This document shows positions 58,209-64,000 of a stretch of DNA of 64,000 nt, one piece after another. The position numbers were made by a program, and so were the translations under genes. A model generated the notes under the pieces. That model had not been told where the DNA came from. It searched no databases and saw nothing but the letters and a program-made list of their open reading frames with translations. Numbering within the stretch: position 1 is the first letter of the stretch; every line of letters begins with the position of its first letter. Source of the DNA: Candidatus Pullichristensenella stercorigallinarum (GTDB taxonomy: Bacteria > Bacillota > Clostridia > Christensenellales > Aristaeellaceae); contig DVFZ01000051.1 in NCBI GenBank assembly GCA_018712945.1, positions 1 to 64,000 of the forward strand, read 5' to 3'.

Positions 58209-59279
58209 TTACCACACCGGGTCGTCGGAGAAATTGGGCACTTCGCTGTTGCCGCTCTCAGAGCTGTCCGCCCAGCCGTCCGTCCAGCCGGAGGCGGCGC
58301 TATCGCCGCTGATGATGCGGCAGGAGAGCGTGTCGCCGCTCAAAGAAACCTGGATGGTGATGCTGCCCGTGCCGGTATAGCGGAAGGAAAAGTCCGTCCC
58401 GGCGTTATAGTCGGTGAGAATGGCGTCCGCGGCGCTGGAGACGTAGCCTTGGTTATAGCGGTTGCCGTAGGTGGATTTTTCCACGATGGCTACGTCGGAC
58501 ATGTCCTTTACCGCCAGCCATACGGCGCTGGCGACTTGTGCCACACCGCCGCCCACCACCTGCGCGCCGCGTCCGTTCACGGCGCTTTGATAGCCGCGCT
58601 CGGCTGTGCGCGCGCCCACCAGGTCGTTAAACGAGAACGTATCGCCGCTGGAAAGTACGGTTCCATTGACGGCCTGCGCCGCCAGGGAGACGTTGTTGCG
58701 CAGCGCGTCCGTGCCGCTGACGTGGATGGCCGACTCGCCGTGCGCCGTACCGCCGCTGGAAACGGCGTCAAAATTGAGCGTGCAGAAGAGCTGGTCGCCG
58801 GAGATATACATGCCGATGGTCATATCGCCGTAATAATTTGTAAAGACGAAATCCAACCCTGCGGCCTCGTCTACAAGAACGGCGTCGTCGGCGTCGGAAA
58901 CATAATCCTGGTTATAGCTGCCGCCATAGGTGCGCAGGGCGTCGTAGGTGACGCAGCCAATCTGCTGAAGGGCCAGATATAGCGTGCTGGCGGCCTGCGC
59001 CACGCCGCCGCCCACCACGCGCGCGCCGCGCCCGTTTTCGGCGGACTGGTAGCCGCGCTCGGTTGTGCGCGCGCCCACTACGTCGTTAAAGGAAAAGCTG
59101 CCGCCGTAGGGCACGGCCGTGCCGTTGATGGCGTCGGCGGCCAGGCGGATATTGGAGATGCGCGCGTCGGAAGAACCCAGCGGCGTGGACGCGGATACAT
59201 ACTGCGCCGCCAGTGCGGGAACGCACAGCAGCGAAACGCACAGCGCCAACGCAACCAGCATGGCCATCCATCGCTTCAT
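58209..59279 (-). CDS. Secreted protein with two tandem VanW domains
   Basis: A 356-residue exported protein. Residues 1-24 are a signal peptide (PALAAQ). Two VanW-type units follow, at about 40-165 and 190-305, each with NGTxxxxGxxFSFNDxVGARTxERGYQSA and GGGVAQ. VanW proteins occur in vancomycin-resistance clusters and widely in clostridia; their role is unknown. The ORF is open to 59471, but GGAAGGAG lies before ATG 59277-59279. No van ligase genes are nearby, so it is not evidence of glycopeptide resistance. Confidence 0.88.
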   Translation of the reverse strand: MKRWMAMLVALALCVSLLCVPALAAQYVSASTPLGSSDARISNIRLAADAINGTAVPYGGSFSFNDVVGARTTERGYQSAENGRGARVVGGGVAQAASTLYLALQQIGCVTYDALRTYGGSYNQDYVSDADDAVLVDEAAGLDFVFTNYYGDMTIGMYISGDQLFCTLNFDAVSSGGTAHGESAIHVSGTDALRNNVSLAAQAVNGTVLSSGDTFSFNDLVGARTAERGYQSAVNGRGAQVVGGGVAQVASAVWLAVKDMSDVAIVEKSTYGNRYNQGYVSSAADAILTDYNAGTDFSFRYTGTGSITIQVSLSGDTLSCRIISGDSAASGWTDGWADSSESGNSEVPNFSDDPVW

Positions 59280-59486
59280 ACGCTCACGCTCCTTCCTGTG
59301 TTTTCTTCTTAGACGCGCGTTTTGCCGCGCCGGTTCCCAGAGCGTTGGAAAAAAGTGCCGGATGCGGCTTGAGCCAACCGCCCGCGCGCAGGCAAACGGG
59401 CGGCAAACCGAGAGCTTGGCGCGAATGGCGCGTGCCGGTTTTATCACAGCCGGAAAAGCGGCCGCTTCCAAGGGGTACGGGCAGAT

Positions 59487-59524
59487 AAAACCGCCTTCAC
59501 GCCGGTTTTGTGAAAGCGGTTTTG
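59487..59524. terminator. Hairpin downstream of scpA
   Basis: AAAACCGC, TTCAC, loop, GTGAA, GCGGTTTT form an imperfect palindrome with A/T tails, so it can end transcription on the minus strand. Confidence 0.6.
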
Positions 59525-59537
59525 GCGCGCGCCGCGC

Positions 59538-60263
59538 TCATTCCGGCGCGTGCTGGGAAAGGTAGATTTCGTCGTAGGCGCTTTTCTGCTCTACAGCCAC
59601 GCGGCCAAGCTTGACCATTTCCAGAAGCGCCATGAACATGGTGATGAGCTCGGCGCGGGTCATATCCGCGTCAAACAGCTCGGAAAAGGCGAACGCGCCG
59701 CGGTTTAAGCGGCGCTGGATGCGCGCCATACAGCCGGAAACGGTGAAGCTGTCGCGGCGGATTTCGCGGCTGGCCATGCGCTCGCCGGCCTCCTGCGCCC
59801 GGGCGCGCTCCAGCACGCGCAGAAAGGCGCGCTGCAGCTTTTCCAAGGTCAGCCCGGTGATCTCCACCACCGGCGGGGGCAGCGGGTATTCCTCGGGCAA
59901 TTTGGTAATCAGGGCGCGGGCCTGCTTTTCCAGCTCCTGCATGCGGCCGGAAATTTCCTTGAACTGGCGGTATTCCTCGAGCTGGCGGATGAGGGCCTCC
60001 TCGGGGGAAAGCTCGTTTTCATCCTCCGGCTTGGGCGGCTTGGGCAACATGGCGCGGGATTTGATTTCCAGCAGCGTGGCCGCCATCTGCAAAAACTCGC
60101 TGGCCGAATCCATGTCCAGCTCGTCCACCAGTTTCATTGATTCCAGGTACTGTTCGGTGATCTCGGAAACGAAGATATCGTGGATATCCACCTTGGCGTG
60201 GGTGATGAGCGTGAGCAGCAAATCCAGCGGCCCGTCAAACTGCTTGAGGGAGACGATATACAT
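59538..60263 (-). CDS. scpA: Segregation and condensation protein A
   Basis: A 241-residue kleisin subunit of the bacterial Smc-ScpAB condensin. VSLKQFDGPLDLLLTLITHAKVDI is the highly conserved N-terminus that contacts Smc, and the C-terminal winged helix region (FSELFDADMTRAELITMFMALLEMVKLGRV) contacts the other Smc head. It lies 9 bases downstream of the site-2 protease gene in the same operon. The usual neighbour scpB is absent from the window. Confidence 0.93.
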   Translation of the reverse strand: MYIVSLKQFDGPLDLLLTLITHAKVDIHDIFVSEITEQYLESMKLVDELDMDSASEFLQMAATLLEIKSRAMLPKPPKPEDENELSPEEALIRQLEEYRQFKEISGRMQELEKQARALITKLPEEYPLPPPVVEITGLTLEKLQRAFLRVLERARAQEAGERMASREIRRDSFTVSGCMARIQRRLNRGAFAFSELFDADMTRAELITMFMALLEMVKLGRVAVEQKSAYDEIYLSQHAPE

Positions 60264-60272
60264 GCCGGCCCC

Positions 60273-61136
60273 CTATAAAACACCCAGCGCGCCGAGGATG
60301 GCCCCTGCGCCGGAGCCGAGGATGGAGAATGCCCCCTCGACGACAAAGCTCAAAGCCCTGTCCAGCACGCCCGAAACCAGCAGCACAATCAGCACCACAT
60401 AGCCCACGCGCATTGCCTGCCCGGAGGCGAACAAATTCCGCTTGAGCACCAAATCGTTGAGCACGTGATAGCCGTCCAGCGGCGGGATGGGGATGAGGTT
60501 GAAAATCGCCAGTACGATATTGACCTGCACAAACGTGGATACAATTTCAAACAGATAGTAGGGCACGTCGCCCCACAGCGCCTGGATGAATTCGCCGCAG
60601 TAGGGCGCGTAGGACAGCAGGTCAGTCAAATGCCAGTAAACATAGTTGTTGCCCTGTTCGACGAACACACAGCGCACGCCGTCGTAAACGGTGATAAAGG
60701 CGCGCTCGTCCGGGTTAAAGAGCTGGAAGAACGATTCGCTGACTTTGGGCAGCCCCGCAAGCGCGATGCCCACCACGCCGTAGACCACCACAGCGCCCAG
60801 CAGGAACATAATCAGGTTCATGGTGATGCCCGCCAAAGACACCATCAAATCGCACTTGCGATAGTTGCCTTTGAAATTGCGCGGGTTGACCGGCACGGGC
60901 TTAGCCCAGCCAAACCCCGCCACGCACAAAAGAATCAGGCCGATGGGGTCGATATGGCGCAGCGGATTGACGGTCATGCGGCCCATCATGGCGGCGGTAT
61001 TGTCGCCGCAGCGGTAGGCGGCGCGCGCGTGCCCGTATTCATGCACGGACAGCGCCAGCAAAATGCCCGGCAGCGACAAAAGCAACGCGATAATTGTATT
61101 GCGCGGGTCGCTGAACAGTTGGCTGATCCAGGTCAC
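60273..61136 (-). CDS. Site-2 protease family (M50) membrane metalloprotease
   Basis: A 287-residue membrane protein. ALSVHEYGHARAAY holds the HExxH-like zinc site (HEYGH) near residue 30, and NLIPIPPLDGYHVL holds the third ligand aspartate near residue 215. This YwhC-like group commonly precedes scpA in Firmicutes. The start GTG 61134-61136 has GAAGGGA upstream; the longer ORF (to 61223) crosses the promoter. Confidence 0.9.
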   Translation of the reverse strand: MTWISQLFSDPRNTIIALLLSLPGILLALSVHEYGHARAAYRCGDNTAAMMGRMTVNPLRHIDPIGLILLCVAGFGWAKPVPVNPRNFKGNYRKCDLMVSLAGITMNLIMFLLGAVVVYGVVGIALAGLPKVSESFFQLFNPDERAFITVYDGVRCVFVEQGNNYVYWHLTDLLSYAPYCGEFIQALWGDVPYYLFEIVSTFVQVNIVLAIFNLIPIPPLDGYHVLNDLVLKRNLFASGQAMRVGYVVLIVLLVSGVLDRALSFVVEGAFSILGSGAGAILGALGVL

Positions 61137-61172
61137 GGAGGCATCCCTTCTTTCCCCGTTTGGCTTTCTGCT

Positions 61173-61201
61173 ATTATACATTACCGGCCGCGTTTGCGCA
61201 A
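61173..61201 (-). promoter_or_regulatory. Promoter of the M50 protease-scpA operon
   Basis: On the minus strand TTGCGC (61201-61196), 17 bases, TATAAT (61178-61173). Confidence 0.75.
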
Positions 61202-61240
61202 GGGCAGGAATTTTGCACCGCATGTCGAATCCTATTGTTC

Positions 61241-61810
61241 ATGAACGTATACGATTTTGACAACACCATCCTGCGTGGGGATTCCACCGCCCGCTTTTTC
61301 GCCTGGTGCCTTGCGCGCTGCCCACGCATGTGGCTGGATGCGCCGGGGCAAATCGGCAACGCCCTGCTGTTTGTGTTGAAGGTTCGCAAAAAGCAGGCGT
61401 TCAAACAGCGCATGCTTTCCTTCCTTTCCCGGATTGATGTGGAAAGGCAGCTTGAACGCTTCTGGGCAAAAAACCTTTCCCGCGTCAAGCCCTTTTACCG
61501 GGAAAGGCATCGGGAGGACGACGTGGTAATCTCCGCCTCGCCGGAATTTCTCATTCGTCCGGCCTGCGCTTCCCTGGGCATCCGGCATGTGCTCGGCTCG
61601 CCCGTGGATATGCGTTCGGGGCGTTTTTTGGGGCCGAACTGCCATGGCAGGGAGAAGGTGAACCGCTTTTACGCGGCCTTCCCCGGCGGCAAGATCGACG
61701 AATTCTATTCCGATTCCTATTCCGACCAGCCCCTGGCGGATCTGGCAAAGCGCGCCTTTTTGGTGCGCGGCGAGGACGTATTGCCGTGGGATGCGAAGAA
61801 AAGGCGGTAA
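61241..61810 (+). CDS. HAD-superfamily phosphatase (HAD-IB type)
   Basis: A 189-residue HAD hydrolase. VYDFDNTILRGDST carries the nucleophile DxDxT at the very N-terminus, VVISASPEFL is motif II, and EFYSDSYSD is motif III/IV with the metal-binding aspartate. It resembles PSP-like subclass IB enzymes acting on small phosphoesters. ATG 61241 has no obvious Shine-Dalgarno; the upstream ORF start (61160) lies in the promoter region. Confidence 0.85.
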   Translation: MNVYDFDNTILRGDSTARFFAWCLARCPRMWLDAPGQIGNALLFVLKVRKKQAFKQRMLSFLSRIDVERQLERFWAKNLSRVKPFYRERHREDDVVISASPEFLIRPACASLGIRHVLGSPVDMRSGRFLGPNCHGREKVNRFYAAFPGGKIDEFYSDSYSDQPLADLAKRAFLVRGEDVLPWDAKKRR

Positions 61811-61844
61811 GTGTGTAAAATTTGCCTGTAATGTGCGCCAAGCC

Positions 61845-61873
61845 TTGCAATCGCGGGGGTTTCGGGTTATAAT
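61845..61873 (+). promoter_or_regulatory. Promoter of the rpmG-secE-nusG-rplKA operon
   Basis: TTGCAA (61845-61850), 17 bases, TATAAT (61868-61873). Confidence 0.8.
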
Positions 61874-61965
61874 ATACTGGTCTGTCCCGGACGGGGCTTT
61901 ATTGTCGTGCGGCCCAAACAAGGCGGCGCGAGGGCGCGAATCTTAAAACGGGAGGTGTCCGAAGG

Positions 61966-62127
61966 ATGGCATCTGATAAGCGAGTCAAGGTGACGCTGGC
62001 CTGCTCGGAGTGCAAGCAGCGCAATTACAATACCATGAAGAACAAGAAGAACGACCCCGACCGCCTGGAGATGAACAAATACTGCCGCTTCTGCAAGAAG
62101 CACACCAGCCATAAGGAGACCCGCTAA
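61966..62127 (+). CDS. rpmG: 50S ribosomal protein L33
   Basis: A 53-residue protein below the ORF-track cutoff. Sequence [18 protein letters not shown] and [15 protein letters not shown] gives L33 with the four-cysteine (zinc-binding) form. GGGAGGTG upstream, ATG 61966, stop TAA 62125-62127. First gene of the transcription/translation operon. Confidence 0.95.
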   Translation: MASDKRVKVTLACSECKQRNYNTMKNKKNDPDRLEMNKYCRFCKKHTSHKETR

Positions 62128-62148
62128 CGGGAGAAGGAGTTGTCGAAC

Positions 62149-62394
62149 ATGGCCAATACCGCTGAAAAGAAGAATATCTTTAAGCGCATCGGCGGCTTTT
62201 TCGTGAATCTCGTCAAGGGGATCGGCCGCAAGTTCAAGGAAATGTACTTTGAGCTGAAGAAGGTCACTTGGCCCACGAAAAAGGATATGATCAATTACTC
62301 CATCGTGGTGTTGGTGTTCATCGTCATCATGGGCGTCATCATCGGCGTGATTGATCTGGGCGCCGGCAAGCTCGTTGAGCTGCTGGTAAGCTAA
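62149..62394 (+). CDS. secE: Preprotein translocase subunit SecE
   Basis: An 81-residue single-span subunit of the SecYEG channel. FKEMYFELKKVTWPTKKDM is the conserved amphipathic segment before the membrane helix (YSIVVLVFIVIMGVIIGVID). ATG 62149 has GAGAAGGAG 9 bases upstream; the ORF track start is a TTG 9 bases earlier. Confidence 0.95.
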   Translation: MANTAEKKNIFKRIGGFFVNLVKGIGRKFKEMYFELKKVTWPTKKDMINYSIVVLVFIVIMGVIIGVIDLGAGKLVELLVS

Positions 62395-62404
62395 GGGGGC
62401 CGTC

Positions 62405-62932
62405 ATGGCTGAGAATGCGGAGATCAAGTGGTATGTCGTACATACCTATTCCGGCTATGAAAACAAGGTCAAGGTCAATCTTGAAAAGGCCGTGGAAAAC
62501 AACGGCATGCAGGATCTGATCACTGAAGTGAAGATCCCCGTCGAGGAAGCCGTGGAAATCAAAAATAACAAGCGCAAGGTGGTGCAGCGCAAACTGCTGC
62601 CCGGCTATGTGCTTGTGAAAATGCTCATGACCAACGAAACCTGGTATGTCGTGCGCAATACGCGCGGCGTGACGGGCTTTGTCGGCGCGGGCAACAAGCC
62701 CACGCCCCTGTCGGAGACCGACTTTGCCTCGCTGTTTGAGCCGCGGGTGGAAACGCGCGTGGATATCCAGCCGGGCGACACGGTGCGCATTTTGAGCGGC
62801 CTGTTTGAGAATTTCTCCGGCCGCGTGGTTTCGGTCAACGAGCAGACGCAGACCATCAACGTCATGGTGCTCATGTTCAAGCAGGAAACGCCGGTTGAGC
62901 TGGGCTTTGACGAGGTTGTGCGCGAAGAATAG
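62405..62932 (+). CDS. nusG: Transcription termination/antitermination protein NusG
   Basis: A 175-residue protein with the N-terminal NGN domain (KWYVVHTYSGYENKVKVNLE) and a C-terminal KOW domain (PGDTVRILSGLFENFSGRV). It binds RNA polymerase and links it to Rho or ribosomes. It follows secE by 10 bases. Confidence 0.96.
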   Translation: MAENAEIKWYVVHTYSGYENKVKVNLEKAVENNGMQDLITEVKIPVEEAVEIKNNKRKVVQRKLLPGYVLVKMLMTNETWYVVRNTRGVTGFVGAGNKPTPLSETDFASLFEPRVETRVDIQPGDTVRILSGLFENFSGRVVSVNEQTQTINVMVLMFKQETPVELGFDEVVREE

Positions 62933-62964
62933 CTGATGCCCCGGGCTTTCCGGGTTTTCAGGGA

Positions 62965-63000
62965 GTGGGAGGTGCGCGTTCACGCGCTCCGCTTCACCAC
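62965..63000 (+). promoter_or_regulatory. L1-binding-type hairpin before rplK
   Basis: GTGG, GA, a GGTGCGCG/CGCGCTCC stem, GCTTCA and CCAC form the asymmetric-loop stem to which ribosomal protein L1 binds on its own mRNA. The same architecture recurs before rplA. It is 24 bases before the rplK start. Confidence 0.65.
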
Positions 63001-63023
63001 ATACAAGTAAGGAGGATTCCCCA

Positions 63024-63449
63024 ATGGCAAAGAAAGTTACCGCGCTGATCAAGCTGCAGGTACCCGCCGGCAAGGCCACGCCCGCGCCGCCGATTGGCCC
63101 GGCGCTGGGTCAGCACGGCGTGAACATCCCCGGCTTCTGCAAGGATTTCAACGACCGTACCGCCAAGCAGGTGGGCCTGATCATCCCGGTGGTCATCACC
63201 GTATATCAGGATCGCTCGTTTACCTTTATCACCAAGACCCCGCCGGCCGCGGTGCTGATCAAGAAGGCTTGCGGCCTGGAGCATGCTTCCGGCCGTCCGA
63301 ACCGCGACAAGGTGGCCAACATCACCAAGGCGCAGGTTCGTGAGATCGCGGAGCTGAAAATGCCCGACCTCAACGCCGCCTCCGTCGAGGCCGCGATGAG
63401 CATGATCGCCGGCACGGCCCGCTCCATGGGCGTTGTGGTGGTTGACTAA
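63024..63449 (+). CDS. rplK: 50S ribosomal protein L11
   Basis: A 141-residue L11 with [26 protein letters not shown] at the N-terminus and the C-terminal rRNA-binding domain ([10 protein letters not shown]). AAGGAGGA lies before ATG 63024. Confidence 0.97.
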   Translation: MAKKVTALIKLQVPAGKATPAPPIGPALGQHGVNIPGFCKDFNDRTAKQVGLIIPVVITVYQDRSFTFITKTPPAAVLIKKACGLEHASGRPNRDKVANITKAQVREIAELKMPDLNAASVEAAMSMIAGTARSMGVVVVD

Positions 63450-63469
63450 GGCGCAAGGGCGACACAAAC

Positions 63470-63497
63470 GTGGGAGGGCTTCGGCCCGTTTGACCAC
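63470..63497 (+). promoter_or_regulatory. L1-binding-type hairpin before rplA
   Basis: GTGG, GA, GGGC-TTCG-GCCC, GTTTGA, CCAC: the same pattern as 62965-63000, ending just before the rplA Shine-Dalgarno (AGGGAGG). It would allow L1 to repress its own translation. Confidence 0.65.
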
Positions 63498-63512
63498 AGG
63501 GAGGATATATCA

Positions 63513-64000
63513 ATGAAAAAGGGCAAGAAGTATTCCGACAGCCTCAAGCTGATCGATCGCACCAAGCTGTATGATCCCGAGGAGGCCGTGGCGCTGGTAA
63601 AGCAGACCGCCAAGGCCAAGTTTGACGAGACCGTAGAGATTTCCGTGCGTCTGGGCGTTGACCCCCGCCATGCCGACCAGCAGGTTCGCGGCGCGGTGGT
63701 GCTGCCCAACGGCACCGGCAAGACCGTGCGCGTGCTGGTATTCGCCAAGGGCGACAAGGCCAACGAGGCCTTGGCCGCGGGCGCGGATTTCGTCGGCGCT
63801 GAGGACATGGTCGCCAAGATTCAGGGCGGCTGGTTCGATTTCGACGTCTGCGTGGCCACCCCGGACATGATGGGTCTGGTCGGCCGTCTGGGCCGTGTGC
63901 TCGGCCCCAAGGGCCTGATGCCTAACCCCAAGAGCGGCACCGTATCTATGGACGTCACCCGTGCCATCAACGACATCAAGGCCGGTAAAGTGGAGTACCG
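63513..64000 (+). CDS. rplA: 50S ribosomal protein L1 (3' end beyond window)
   Basis: The first about 162 of about 230 residues. [20 protein letters not shown], then [20 protein letters not shown] and [16 protein letters not shown] are L1 signatures. AGGGAGG before ATG 63513. The gene is cut by the window end. Confidence 0.96.
   Translation, partial: MKKGKKYSDSLKLIDRTKLYDPEEAVALVKQTAKAKFDETVEISVRLGVDPRHADQQVRGAVVLPNGTGKTVRVLVFAKGDKANEALAAGADFVGAEDMVAKIQGGWFDFDVCVATPDMMGLVGRLGRVLGPKGLMPNPKSGTVSMDVTRAINDIKAGKVEY

Noticed and set aside
58209-59279. Vancomycin resistance determinant
   Set aside because: VanW domains are widespread in clostridia, and no vanA/B, vanH, vanX or vanRS genes are present.
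1-64000. tRNA or rRNA genes
   Set aside because: I looked for TTCGANTC-type T-arms with acceptor pairing and for conserved rRNA blocks in the intergenic spaces and saw none; a tRNAscan run would be decisive.

Overview
The window looks like a chromosomal segment of a GC-rich member of the Clostridia (Bacillota). This is inferred from TTGACA-17-TATAAT promoters, strong GGAGG ribosome-binding sites, a T-box leader on leuA, a Firmicutes-type LexA box on dinB, DnaD/DnaI-type primosome genes, SpoIID, VanW and TIGR03905-type proteins, and the order rpmG-secE-nusG-rplK-rplA. Secreted proteins with Thr/Pro linkers, SH3 and peptidoglycan-binding repeats suggest a gut-type lineage such as Christensenellales or relatives, but that placement is weak. 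No tRNA, rRNA, CRISPR array, transposase or integrase was seen.

Layout. 0-1.6 kb: an MFS efflux pump behind a short leader peptide and an attenuator-like hairpin. 2-5.6 kb: a flavin/redox operon (ApbE, NusG-II, Gx transporter, CoA-disulfide-reductase/rhodanese). 5.8-8.7 kb (minus): AEC transporter and T-box controlled leuA. 8.8-12.5 kb: DnaD-like protein, DnaI/DnaC-like ATPase, a Pro-tRNA editing protein and YitT. 12.5-14.7 kb: repeat-rich spacer and SOS-regulated dinB. 14.9-18.9 kb: a giant secreted PG-binding/FN3-like protein. 19.2-27.1 kb: RNA modification enzymes, a TSCPD protein, galM, then gltX with an alkaline-phosphatase-superfamily gene and a PHP gene. 27.3-29.2 kb: an AT-richer islet with two tandem-duplicated HTH regulators, an orphan ORF and a third HTH protein. 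29.6-36.2 kb: YkgJ protein, a ferredoxin too small for the ORF track, SpoIID-SH3 protein, a PG-binding protein with a dead NlpC/P60-like tail, and a tRNA methyltransferase. 36.4-44.1 kb: CapD-type epimerase/dehydratase, GrpB, DMT transporter, and the minus-strand paaK-iorA-iorB-ACT operon for aryl-pyruvate oxidation. 44.3-50 kb: a peptide ABC operon. 50-54.1 kb (minus): four tandem GT2 glycosyltransferases. 54.2-58.1 kb: a ribose-type ABC operon. 58.2-61.8 kb: VanW, ScpA, site-2 protease, HAD phosphatase. 61.8-64 kb: rpmG-secE-nusG-rplK-rplA (rplA cut by the window edge) with two L1-binding-type hairpins.

Most unusual signals. (1) The solute-binding protein ending the peptide operon appears circularly permuted: the segment that normally forms the C-terminus of OppA-type proteins follows the signal peptide, and the protein stops where that segment would normally begin. 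(2) Non-coding repeat families recur in the intergenic spaces, and several copies are bracketed on both sides by the same local hairpin, as if they target or duplicate transcription terminators. (3) A leader-peptide/terminator arrangement precedes the MFS pump. (4) A duplicated HTH islet carries palindromic operators and conserved promoters pointing antisense to the HTH genes.

Limits: all family calls come from reading motifs by eye. No alignment, structure prediction or database search was run. Coordinates of short sites were counted by hand.
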